Part shown: piece by piece, positions 30,219 through 40,530 of the stretch
Position numbering within the stretch: the stretch's first letter is position 1
Layout of the letters: every line of letters begins with the position of its first letter
DNA from: Drosophila persimilis
Lineage: Eukaryota; Arthropoda; Insecta; Diptera; Drosophilidae
Reading direction: 5' to 3'
Assembly (NCBI RefSeq): GCF_003286085.1
Contig: NW_020825294.1
Coordinates: 14,468,501 to 14,532,500 of the forward strand
DNA: 64,000 nucleotides
Notes under the pieces: model-generated
Told to the model about the DNA's origin: nothing
The model's database searches: none
What the model saw: only the letters and a program-made list of their open reading frames with translations
Made by a program: the position numbers and the translations under genes

Positions 30219-30559
30219 CCCTCCCCTTTCTTCCCCGGCGAGAGTTACGAGGACTCGTGGGTCGGGCTCTTGTGGTTTCTTCTGTGGTCTGCCTTGGGGT
30301 TTCCGCGTTATCTTTGCTTCATCAGCGGATTTGTGGGGCGCGCGGTCTTGAGCGTTACGTTACTTCTCTCGCTGGCGTCAGCGCTGTTCGATTAATTGGT
30401 GGTCGCGCGGTTCGCTGCGCTTGCATATTCGGTGGTATTATGCCATCGGGCTCACTTTTTGCCGTTGCTGTCTTTTGGTCGGGTATCCCGGGTTTTGCTG
30501 ACTCTGTGGTGCCGTGGTTGGGGCGTCGGGTTAATGTCTCGTTGCTTTACTCGTCGATG

Positions 30560-31662
30560 TCAGCATTCTCAGGTAGATCAGTGGATTCTTCGGACTCGTG
30601 GTCGTGGAACTCTCTCAGGTCGTTGATATTTGCGATTTTGTGTTTCCGGCTTTCGCAATGTTGTAATTTGGCGATGTTTGGCAATGGAAAACTCTTGACC
30701 CGGTAGGGGCCGTCGAACTTCGTGGCTTTGCCGCAAAGCTCTCGGCGGCGTTTGAGAGGTGGTGTTGGCGTAGTAGTACCAGTGATCCGACGGCGGGGCG
30801 CCATAGTCGCCTGCGGAGCTTGTAATGTCTCCCTTGCTCTTGACTGGCTCGCTGGATGTTATTCCGGACAATGGCGAATACTTCTTTCAGCCTCGTCGCT
30901 TTGCTGGTGGCTGTCTCTGGCGTACTCCCTGTCCCGGGCGTGACTTCGTCGTAGAGGGCGCCGGGGAGTCGGGGCTCTCTTCCTTGCAGGAGGAAGGCGG
31001 GGCTGAATCCGGTCGTCTCGGATACGCTGGAGTTGATCGCCAATGTCATCTGTGGTAGGAGCTCGTTCCAAATATTCTGATGGTCGTCGGCGAACTGGCG
31101 GTCATCGTTTTCACAGTCCGATTGGCTCTCGTCGTCGGGTTTTCTTGGGGGCAATACGGGGCTGTGTGTTGCAGTTCCACGCCTGCGCTTCGCATGAATG
31201 TTCTGAACGATCGGCTGGTGAACTGGGTTCTGTTGTCGCAGACGAATAGTTTCGGCACGCCGAAGCTGCTCAGTATTCGTTCTCTGAAGGCTCGTTCGAG
31301 GTTTGCTGTTGTCGCTTTCTTGAGGGGTACCAGTTCGACCGACTTGGAGAAAGTGTCGAAGAATACCAGTAAGATGGTGTTCCCGTGCTGGACCGTGGTA
31401 ATGGTCCGACGAAGTCGGCACACAGGGGGGGGAAGGGTTCTTCGGCTTTACGTGTGAGCATCCTGCCCACGGCCTTGCGCTGCGTGGCTTTGAACTTCTG
31501 ACAGCTTACGCAGCCCTGCACGTACCGTCGTACGTCTCTGTGGAGTCCTGGCCAGTAGTATCGTTGTGTTGTCCTCAGGATGGTTTTCCGGACGCCAAGG
31601 TCTCCTGCCGTTGGTTCGTCATGGTATTCGCGGAGTACTCTCGTCCGGCCGTTTTTGGGCAC
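30560..31662 (-). pseudogene. Ty3/gypsy element P: integrase
   Basis: The H2C2 zinc-binding part reads EYHDEPTAGDLGVRKTI and RYYWPGLHRDVRRYVQGCVS-type sequence. The catalytic core, after a frame change near 31400, has PKLFVCDNRTQFTSRSF (second Asp) and YCPQENPTTRANRTVK (Glu). A C-terminal part follows (LWRPAVGSLVLLRQHH). Integrase inserts the cDNA into the genome. At least two frame changes break it. It is transcribed towards the LTR at 30218. Confidence 0.75.
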
Positions 31663-31700
31663 GCATAGTTTCCACGGTAGGTGGTCGTCGGCTCCGTGTC

Positions 31701-32732
31701 CTAGATAGCGGTATAGCTGCCCATTTTCGTACGTGTAGTCTGAGTACTTCTGGGGTTCGTCTTGGACTTGTTGGATCCTTTGTTTAAGCCAGGTGCATGC
31801 TGTTTGACGCGTCGACTGACATATGCGGTGAGGACCGCACCCACTCCAAGGTTGCTTGCGTCCGTCTGCAGGGAAAATTTGACGTTAAAGTCTGGGCAGG
31901 CGAGTACCGGTGCTGTGGTGAGTAGGGTTTTCAGCTCATCGAAGGCGTCTTGTTGCTCTTGGCCCCATGTCCATGGTTTCCCTTTCTTCAGCAGCAGTGA
32001 CATTGGTTGGACTACGGTGGCAAAGTTTGGGACAAATCTGCAGTTCCACCCGGCCACGCCTACGCATTGTCGTAGCTCCTTCAGGTTGGTCGGCGGCCTC
32101 AGATCCTTTACGGCTGCGATTTTGTCGGGGTCCGTGTGGATACCTTCTTCGCTGATCATGTGGCCCAAGTATTTTATCCGGCGTTGGAAGAAGGCACACT
32201 TGTCCGTGTTGACCCGTAGGTTTGCCTTCCGCAGTCGTCCGAAAACTTCTTTCACGTTGTTCAGATGTTCCTGGAAGCTTTTCCCGACGATGACGATGTC
32301 GTCGAGATATGCGAACGCGAATGGTTCCCTGTCTGCGCCGATAACGTCGTCGAGCGTCCGTTGAAACGTGGCTCCCGCGGAGTGTCAACCGAAAGGCATT
32401 ACTTTCCATTGGTATAATCCTCGGCCGGGTATGGTGAATGCCGTGGCTTCCCGGCTGCCGCGAGCCATTGGTATCTGCCAATACCCGTTTTTCAGGTCCA
32501 GGGTCGTGATGAAGTGGGCATTTCGGAGTCGCTCTAGTATGTAGTTGATCCTGGCTAGCGGGTACGCGTCCGGGATGGAACACTCGTTTAGCTGCTGATA
32601 ATCTACACACATGCGCCATCTCCCGTTCTTTTTGCGGACCAGTACGATTTGCGCACTGTGGGGGCTCCGGGATGGTTCGATTAGGTCATCTGATATCAGT
32701 TGGTCGACCTGTTCATCGATGATCCGCCGCAT
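31701..32732 (-). pseudogene. Ty3/gypsy element P: reverse transcriptase and partial RNase H
   Basis: RT: SPHSAQIVLVRKKNGRWRMC, HFITTLDLKNGYWQIPM and GLYQWKVMPFG, then a stop near 32384. It continues with catalytic FAYLDDIVIVGKSF, KCAFFQRRIKYLGHMISEEG and WTWGQEQQDAFDELKTLL. RNase H begins FSLQTDASNLGVGAVL, then breaks at about 31810, losing most of the domain before unrelated frame. The central RT is otherwise well preserved, pointing to fairly recent inactivation. Confidence 0.8.
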
Positions 32733-33316
32733 GGCTGGATTTTTCGGGTAGTACCGCTGTTTTGTTGGGTCAGTTTTCCCTCATGACGGAGGCCGGCGAG
32801 TGTTGGCAGTTCCTCGTCTACAGTCCAGTGTGAGTCCTGGGGGGTGCTTGCCCGACGTTGTGCTCAGCGTGATGTACGAACGTGCGGGTCTCGATGGCGA
32901 TCGTAGCGTTTGACCAACGGCCAGTTTGGGCGATGACGGTCACCGACATTGCTCCAGGCGTGGTGCTGGGCCGCATGCCGGCGCCGTACGAGGTGTTGCC
33001 CGGGAGGCGTTCCATGATGTCGGGTACGATCGATGGTGCGTCGACCCCAGGTTCGTCGGGGTTCCGATCGGTGCCTCGTGCGGCAGTGATCGCCCTTCCC
33101 GGTTCCTGCCTGAGAGGACGCGAGAGTAGCGGGTCGGTCGGTGTCGTAGGGATCGTTTTCGAGTCGAGGGCGGTGTCGACGCGTTCGTAGGTCAGGGTGG
33201 CGGTCGGAGGTGGTACGTCGGGCGCCTGGCTGCTGCGTGGCGGCCGTTGTTGCTGGGGCCGGGTTGTCTTCTAGAGGGGCGTCCTGGGTTCCTTTTCCTT
33301 CGTTGGTAGAACCGCG

Positions 33317-33994
33317 TCAGTGCCCTCGGGAGACCGGATCGCTTTCTTCGCTGCTTTGCTTAGTTTTGGGTTTTTTGGAGTGGGCTGGTGTGCCTCGTCG
33401 TGGCCATGGTTTCTGTGTTCCTTGTTCTTTGTGCTCTTGTCTCGTGTCGTGGCGGGGAATTCGTTGGCGGCGGAGGTCTCGAGTTCGTGGGTCCGGGGGC
33501 GTGTACTTGGCTCGCGGTGATAATCGGCGTGTTTGGGATGGGGCGTTGGGGGCCTTGGAGATGGAGGCGTGTGGCACCACATTGTATTGTGGTTTCAGTG
33601 GCGCACAGGAAATCCATGGCATCTGTGCCTCTTGTTCGTCTAGTTTGACGCGCGCTAGCAAGATCTGAGTTATCTCGCGAGCTGAGCCGTCGGCTAAACA
33701 TATCGGGACGCATGCGGCTCGCAGGTCGTTGTCGCGGCCGAGTTTGCGGGCGAGGTCGGCGTTGATGAAGCTTCGGGACGCCTCGGTGTCGACCGTAGCT
33801 TCCGTCCGCCGTCCTCCGATGGTCACTCTCGACATTATCCGGCCGTCGTGTACATTAAGCGAGTTTCTTAGTTGGTTGTCTGAGGAGGCATCGTGCCCGG
33901 CTGTTACCGTGTCAGCTGGGGACGCGAGTCGTTTCCCGACGGGTCCCGGCGCCAACAGCCTACGGTGTGCGTTCCGCGCTTGCCGCATTCCCAA
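33317..33994 (-). pseudogene. Ty3/gypsy element P: aspartic protease region
   Basis: RVTIGGRRTEATVDTEASRSF resembles a retropepsin active site, but the catalytic D-T-G reads D-T-E, a change that should abolish activity. LNVHDGRIMS precedes it and RAACVPICLADGSAREITQI follows. Downstream the frame turns into a Pro/Arg-rich linker (33600-33320). 32760-33300 between protease and RT shows no domain I can name. Confidence 0.65.
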
Positions 33995-34626
33995 CAGAAG
34001 AGGATCGATGGGTTGGTGCAGTCGCGAGAAACATGTTCAGCTTCTCCGCAGCGTCGACAGGCTGCGAGCGGGTTGGCGATGGGGTAGTGATCATTCGATG
34101 TGCCGCTTCCTGTGCTGGAGCGCTGGCCTGGTGCGGCTTCCTTGCGGGTTCCGAGGTGTTCCAGTAAGGTTTTCGGAATTGGGCCCGATTCGTCCCGCTT
34201 TCGTTTTGCACTTGTTGCGCCGTTGGCCGCGTGTACCTGGGTGGTTGTCGAGGGGGGATGAGGGTCGCCGGTACGTTTCGTTCCTGGATACTCTCGAACT
34301 CTGGGGCCAACATTGTTTATTACGTCAGAATTCTCAGTTCGTGCCTTCGCACGTACAGCTGGTACGCTGGGAGGGTGTTGTCATAGATCCGGCTAAGCTC
34401 CTTGGCGTCGTCGTACCCGGCGTGGTGCATGAGTAACCGGAGCTCGATGACGAAATTCTTGAACGGTTCGCCCTCCGCTTGTTTGCGGTCCCTGATCTGG
34501 TCTTCCAATTGCTCGAAGAACCGGGGAGGCAAGAAAAAGGCTAGGAATTCCTGGCGGAAATCGGCCCATGAGGCGCTCTGGAGTCGGCTGGTGCGGAACC
34601 AACGGTTGCACAATGGACGGTTTCAT
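33960..34626 (-). pseudogene. Ty3/gypsy element P: gag core and zinc knuckle, 5' truncated
   Basis: Capsid-like segment WFRTSRLQSASWADFRQEFL, FFLPPRFFEQLEDQIRDRK and FKNFVIELRLLMHHAGYDDA. A zinc knuckle follows in another frame near 34080-33960 (CRRCGEAEHVSRDC, ILFCWECGKRGTHTVGC). It is related to, but clearly distinct from, the gag of element Q. The element is cut at about 34640, so the gag N-terminus, leader and 5' LTR are missing. Confidence 0.7.
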
Positions 34627-34640
34627 AGGCCATTAGGAAA

Positions 34641-35352
34641 AAAATCAATCAAAAAGTTGAAATTTTGCCTCCAAATGTGTCTTCACAATTTCTGAAATGA
34701 ATATTTTATTCATCGGTGATTTCGTTTTTGCTTTATTCCATTCGTGCAAATAACGAAAAGCTCGAAAAGAGAGACCCAAAATTCATGTGGAGTTTGTGCA
34801 GATGAATTTATTACAAAGTGAGCTCTCGATTTGAAAATATAAAAAAACTACATATAAGCGACAGGTAATATTGCGATTTAAAATGAATATTGAAAAAGGT
34901 ATTTACTATGCAATACAACTGTGTTTACGATATAATGTACTGTAGTTTAGTTTTAATAATTAAATGTTTCCAGTGTTATTGTCTGTGTTGTTGTTAACTT
35001 AATATTGTTTCGTTAGCTAAAGTAAAAGTTGGGACCCCCTTCTCTGCCTTAGTTCAGACAAATGTTGTATTGTTTCAATATTCTTAGCTATGAATATCAG
35101 GTGCCCGTTTTTGCCCGTTTTTGCCCGTTTTTGCGCTATATGCATTTAACTAAGGCGGCCTAGTTGACTTTTTACAGTTTTTTCGTGGAAGTTTTATGTT
35201 ATCTTTTTGTTTTTTTGTGTATACTTTGCGATTTTATTTGTTTTGTTTTCTTGTTTCTCAATTTATTTATGTTATAGTCTTATTGTTAATTTTTTTAAAC
35301 GCTTGGCCTATAAAAATGTATTTATAGGCACAATATACATATAGGTACATAG
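34641..35352. other. AT-rich unassigned DNA with a 10-bp triplicate
   Basis: No coding or transposon signature. 'gcccgttttt' is repeated exactly three times at 35103-35132. A perfect 9-bp stem hairpin (GCCTATAAA / TTTATAGGC) lies at 35306-35329. Confidence 0.4.
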
Positions 35353-35677
35353 TGTTTGTAGTGGGGCGGATCGAAGATCTATTCTCCAAACGTCAAAATC
35401 GTTGATCCAGTGAACCTCTTAGAAGCCGTCGCGAGAAATAAAAAGCAGCTGTGTTTCGTGATTGGTACTGGGGCGCGGTAGTTCGACCGTTTGAATCGGG
35501 GGTGGAAACGTAACTAAGCTAAGCCTTATGATCTATACTCTATGATGGCTTGAGCACAGGGTGGATCGTGGATCGTAAAATCTTCCGAGCGCCCCTCCTC
35601 GCGCGCGAGAACGAGTTGGGACCGGAGCGCCCGGCGTTGGCACAGTCCGCGGAAATTGTTTACTGCTGGCCTGAACA
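35353..35677 (-). repeat. Isolated LTR of the element X family
   Basis: About 325 bp, nearly identical to the X LTR at 38865-39186. On the minus strand it begins TGTTCAGGCC and ends CTACAAACA. Neither side has a primer-binding site or polypurine tract, so it is not part of a full element. The flanks ('acatag' and 'ctcgtg') are not a target duplication, so it is not a clean solo LTR either. Confidence 0.75.
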
Positions 35678-36246
35678 CTCGTGTCTCCGTGGAAAAGTCG
35701 GAAAACGGTATGTTAAAGTGCACTGTAGGGAAAAATGCGATTTTTTTCTTAGCCCTTGTGGTTTTATTACTGTGTCGCCCATAGGGCCCTGGCCACGAGC
35801 GGTAGCCCACCCAGCTCATCCAAAGTTCTGCCCCCACACCAAACTCCCACCCTTGAAGGGATTACTCTTCGGGAGCCGACCTTGGTGTGGATCCGAGATT
35901 TTTTCTCCTTTGGAAATCGTTGGACAGTTCACCTGCCCGGTTACATAACCTCCACAGGCCACAATCCTTGCGCCATCCACAACCTCCGAGCAGACCCAGG
36001 CCCAGGGCCCTGCCCGGATGCTCCGCTAGCTCGCTTTCTGCGACGTCCTAGAAAAAGCCGCTACAGATCCGAACCAAGATGTTGTAGCATAGTGTGGCTT
36101 TAATTGTCATTGTTTTTTTTTGGTTCCTTCTGAGCCCTTCTATTTCTATGTAACTTTCATTAACAGTTACAGTCCTGCCTCGATAGCCGTTAAAGTGAAA
36201 GTTGGAGAAAGAAAAACTCAATCCTAGTACCAAACAACACAAATCA
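35678..36246. other. Unassigned GC-richer segment
   Basis: Open plus-strand frames with Pro/Arg-rich translation, but no family resemblance and no clear start. It may be leader or internal sequence of a lost LTR element. Confidence 0.3.
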
Positions 36247-37275
36247 AACGAGGGGGAACGTTGTGAGTTGCTGCGGACACCGCAACTCTACAGTTATACC
36301 CGATACTTAGTCAGTATGGCTCTCCTCCGGCTGACGCCGCTAATATTAAACGACACGACAAAGAGTGCGTGTGAGAGAGACAGAAAATCAGTCTGAGCGT
36401 GACGTCGGGCGCTGCGTAGCCACTGCAAATTGATTTGTTCCTTTTGGCTATAAAAATGATCTGATCTGATCCAGATTCAGAAATCTGATAGATATGGTCA
36501 TTATCTATGATTCTGCGTTTTTAGTTTTCTCGAATCTGCAATATTGTGGATGCAACAGATTTTCGTCCTTTGTGTGGGCGGATGGGGGTGGGGAGAAATT
36601 ATGAGATATACGTTTTATAGTGAGATCTAACAGAAGTGCGGATACCAAATTTGGTTACTCTAGCGTTAATAGTCTCTGAGATTTGTGGTTGCCCCAGATT
36701 TTCGTCCTTTGCGGGGGCGGAAGGGGGTGTGGCGACACGAAACGGTCAAGGTCCAATATCACAGGAGTGTGGATACCAAATTTGGTTGCTCTGGCTCTTA
36801 TAGGTTCTGAGATCCTTGAACTCATATTTTGCAATTGGCAAAACCGACCATGAAACCTGTGTGTTAGAGAGAGACAGAGCGAGAAAGAATGAAATTGTTT
36901 TTTTGATTCTGGCTATAATAATTATGCGATCTGGTTCAGATTTTGCACTCTAGAAGCTATAGTCATCTTCTACGAATCTGCGTTTTTGGTTTTCTCGTAT
37001 CTTTAAAATTGTGGATGCCACAGATTTTCGTTCTTTGTTGGGGCGGAAGTGGGCGGGGCGAAGTTTTGAAATATTTTTGTAGCAGTGACATATCACAGAA
37101 GTCTGGATCCAAAACATCGTTGCTCTAGCTCTTATAGTCCTTGAGCATTAGGCGCTGAAGGGGACTGACGGACAGACAGACAGGGCTCAATCGACTCGGC
37201 TATTGATGCTGATCAAGAATATATATACTATATGGGGTCGGAAACGATTCCTTCTGGACGTTACACACATCCATT
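36247..37275 (-). mobile_element. DINE-1/ISY-like Helentron, nearly complete
   Basis: The 3' end is complete ('cgagggggaacgttgtgag', hairpin 'gttgctgcggacaccgcaac', then TATACCCGATA). All internal blocks follow in reverse order, including 'tgttagagagagacagagcg' (about 36861) and the GACGGACAGACA microsatellite. It stops at 'catccatt' (37275), about 45 bp short of the 5' terminus. Confidence 0.85.
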
Positions 37276-38093
37276 CTTAAAAAAAAGAACCCATACCTTT
37301 TGAATATTCCCCCCCTTTTTACCAATCCCCCTCCGATATGGGCAGACATTAACATTGTTTGCACAGCTCCACAACGAAAGGCGCCTTTCAGCGAGTGACC
37401 ACTGTATTGAAGCTGTAAGTGACCCAATCTCCCTTTTCTCCTTTGCGCCGGTCTTCGTAAAAATCTAAAAGGCATGCGCAGCGACCAGCCGCTGCTGATA
37501 AGAGAGCGCAACGCTTGACACTCGCAACGCCACACACTCGAAGCTTTTCGTTCTCGTCGTTGCCAATTCTGCTTTAAGCTTGCATTGCTCGCATTACATG
37601 CAGTTGCTGACCATCAAAATATCGCAATTGCCCACCAGACAACAAAAATGATCCATAATACACAAAACATATATTTTACAGACTCAGCACTTTTGTACCT
37701 TTTATTACCTATAAATAAGAATCAGTTTTATCAATAAAATCAGTATCAGAAACAGTACCATAACTGGCTGTCACTCATCTTCCATCGCAATCATCAGAGG
37801 CTGTCGCCGTGTATTCAGACCCTCCTTTGCGCACCGTAGGACACCCACTCCGCAGTCCAACTGGTTCAAGTTCTAGTTGCGACGACCAAACTGTAGACGG
37901 CTTATGTACCGTATGCAACCCAGCTTCCTACACACACACATACATTAACATTATTGTTACCCTGGCCAATTTTTTTCGAGCATAATTTGAGGTTGGGTTA
38001 AAATAAAATTATTTATAAAAAAAGCAAAAGATAAATTACTCTGATATAGGTCTCAAGTTTATGTTAATGCATCAATAAGTCATCTATTTTTTT
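37276..38093. other. Unassigned DNA
   Basis: No protein similarity recognised. It contains short homopolymer runs and 'acacacacacatacatta' near 37930. The style resembles an LTR or UTR, but no matching partner exists in the window. Confidence 0.3.
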
Positions 38094-38220
38094 CGTTTTC
38101 GTCGTTTCGTTGTATAAAAAGCCGTTTACTTTTCATTTCGTCAACGAAAATGTTTTCGTTTTGAAAACGAATAATCTTGCGGAATGTGACAACGGGAGCC
38201 CCAATTTATGTGTAATGTCG
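38094..38220 (-). mobile_element. Tc1-like terminal fragment
   Basis: Reverse complement of the Tc1-like end at 23100-23225: 'tttacttttcatttcgtcaa', 'cgaaaatgttttcgttttga', 'cttgcggaatgtgac' and 'gggagccccaatttatgtgt' are in order. No transposase is attached. Confidence 0.6.
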
Positions 38221-38864
38221 GCCCAATATCCTTCTTTAATTTCTTACTATTTTTATATAATTAATATGCAGTTCATTCGGTAAAGATCCATTATTTGGTA
38301 ACGGTTGCGGTTGGACAATACAGACCCAGTTTAGGTTATTGCTTTGGTGCTCGGGCATATCGCATGCAATAACCTTGGGCCAATTATCGATGCATGTCAT
38401 AGCATAGTTGGGGTGGGTGCACGCAAGCTCCATTTAGGGCACAGCTGATCAAAGCTCTCGTAAGTGCTGTGCGGCGCATCGCAACGGAACTTTCAAAGCG
38501 GAGCGTGGAGATCTGCAGGCTCATATTTAAGCAGTCCAAAAGCACCAGCTCGTTATATTTTGAAAATTTGAATCGGTGCAGCCAAAACTATTTCCGCCTC
38601 GGGAAAAAATTATATAATTTTAATCGACCACGTGCAACAAACTAAAAAACTTCCCACAACGAAAAAACCGAAAACGAATAAAAGGGAACTGGAAAAATCC
38701 CGTTCGGTGTGCGCTTCGCAAAAATCGGGCGAAAGTAATAACCGTGCGCCGAGAAAACTGGCAAGACTACTACCCTGGCGTAAAGTGCCTTTTTTTACCT
38801 CGCCTCGCCACCAAGTGTTTTTTTTTTCAAACCCCCACCTCTACATGGAACGAACAAAACTCCT
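38221..38864. other. Unassigned DNA before the X 3' LTR
   Basis: A 97-codon plus-strand frame at 38632-38925 is Lys/Arg-rich at its start but runs into the LTR and has no known counterpart. I do not call it a gene. Confidence 0.3.
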
Positions 38865-39186
38865 TGTTTGTAGTGGGGCGGATCGAAGATCAATTCTCCA
38901 AACGTCAAAATCGTTGATCAAGTGAACCTCTTAGAAGCCGTCGCGAGAAATAAAAAGCAGCTGTGTTTCGTGATTGGTTCTGGGGCGCGGTAGTTCGACC
39001 GTTTGAATCGGGGGTGGAAATGTAACTAACTAACTCAATGCCTTATGATGCTTTTGCTGCCGTGAGCGCCGTGTCGATCGTGGATTGTGGATCCGAGCGC
39101 CCCCTACGAGCGCGCGAGAGCGAGTTGGGACCGGGGCGCACGGAGTTGGCACAGTGCGCGGAAATTGTTTACTGCTGGCCTGAACA
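38865..39186 (-). repeat. Element X 3' LTR
   Basis: A 322-bp LTR; on the minus strand TGTTCAGGCCAGCAG...CTACAAACA. It is directly preceded (plus 39187-39194, 'tccccccc') by a polypurine tract reading GGGGGGGA on the minus strand. It matches 35353-35677. The 5' LTR would lie beyond position 64000. Confidence 0.75.
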
Positions 39187-40212
39187 TCCCCCCCTTGCAG
39201 GATTGCAAAGTATAATGGGGTGGCCTATGGCTGGGCGTACGCCCCGGACCCGATTCATCCAAAAGCAACGCTCAGGACTTGACAAGGACGTCGACTCAGT
39301 GTCGCTCCACGGTCGGATAGGCGTGCGGATGCCCAAAACGGGCCTTGCTCTTGAGGAATCTGTGGATGGCGCCGTGGGTCCTACGACGGGGCGGCTCTCG
39401 GGGAGACGAGTGTGTCGTTCGTCGTGAGCCGATGTAGATGGCGACGGTACAGTCGCGGCTGAGCGGGCTGGACGACGAGGGCGGCGTTTGGCATGGTTCG
39501 ATTTAGATGGCGACGATGCTCTCGAGGCTGAGCGGGCTGGACGACGAGACGTGGGTACGTGGAGTAGCGTGTGGTTGTTCTTGCCAGAGTGTTGGTGAGC
39601 CAGGCAGTTCCCGCAATTCTAGTTGATAAGGACAGCTCGGAGTCTCTCTTCGGGGCTCAGGAGAAGAAATTGGTGGTAGGTCCGTACCGGATGGACTCCT
39701 TTGCAGATTCGGCAACGGTAGGAGCCAATTTCCCGAGCACGTCGGTTCTCCCTGGTGCGTTGGGCGCGGGGACGAGGGGCCATATCAGGGTGCGGAGAAC
39801 TAAGTTGAAATAAAGGCGTCGAAGACAGATTAGTAACGATCTTGGAACGGGTGAGAGGCACATTTAAGACATTGGAAATTGCCGCCCGGTTACATAGTCT
39901 GGTGAGGCTATTTTGATCTAAGGACGGATTCACCTTCGAGTTCAGGCTTGAATTCGGACCGGAGCGTAGAGATTTTATACAGTGCATATTTTGAAAAATA
40001 TTTCCGTCGGTCAGGAGACCGTTCGAGAACTTCTGCGGAGGGAGCTGGAAGGAAATTGCTGTCGTAAAAAGATCCCGAGTCTTCTACCTGTGTGATAGGT
40101 CGTCTGAAAATTTGACTCGAGAACGATGAGATTTAATTCATCACCTGAGGCACTGGACCTGTGAGTACCCAGCCGAAAACGGTCTCCTGCCCGAGGAGAG
40201 AGCCACAGATGT
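39187..40212 (-). pseudogene. Element X (BEL-like LTR retrotransposon), left part
   Basis: Just inside the BEL insertion, minus-strand frame from 40207 reads GSLLGQETVFGWVLTGPVPQ, the motif ending the aspartic-protease-like region of BEL-type polyproteins, then hits a stop. Further on (39790-39580) is a zinc-motif region, YRCRICKGVHPVRTYHQFLL, LRAVLINRNCRNCLAHQHSG and HTLLH. In related elements this lies before the protease, so the order here is rearranged. Multiple stops are present. The same protease frame continues upstream at 63916-64000, proving this element was split by the 23.7-kb insertion block. Confidence 0.65.
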
Positions 40213-40502
40213 TGAAAAATTAGAAGAGTTTTTCTAATCAATTACCGAAAACTTTGGGTGGCTGTAATTTAAATTATTTATTTGGCGGGGCGAAAAACTT
40301 GATACGCTCGTTCTAATTCAAGGTTGGCGAACAACTATATTTTCTTCACAATTCAAATCTCTTACTCTAGCTAACCTACGGTGGCAAAGCGGGGCGAATT
40401 CGCCAAGAGCGCTCCCGCTTTGCCCTAGCCTAACTTACACTAGACTTCATAATTCAGATCAATAACTAATAAGTGTGGCCATGGATGGAAGGTCACGCAA
40501 CA
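40213..40502 (-). repeat. BEL 3' LTR
   Basis: 290 bp. On the minus strand it begins TGTTGCGTGACCTTCCATCC and ends AATTTTTCA. It matches the 5' LTR except for a few substitutions and lacks about 20 bp ('agagagcgagcttttatt' region). The target duplication GATGT is adjacent (40208-40212). Confidence 0.9.
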
Positions 40503-40530
40503 CCGGCCCCGTTGAACGCCTGCATCGGCT

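Noticed and set aside
30257..30706. 149-codon plus-strand frame and many other plus-strand frames across 26800-34600 and 58800-63900
   Set aside because: They lie opposite recognisable gypsy domains or inside LTRs, have low-complexity translations and no family resemblance; GC-rich antisense shadows.
38632..38925. 97-codon basic plus-strand frame as a gene
   Set aside because: It runs into the X 3' LTR, has no similarity and poor start context.
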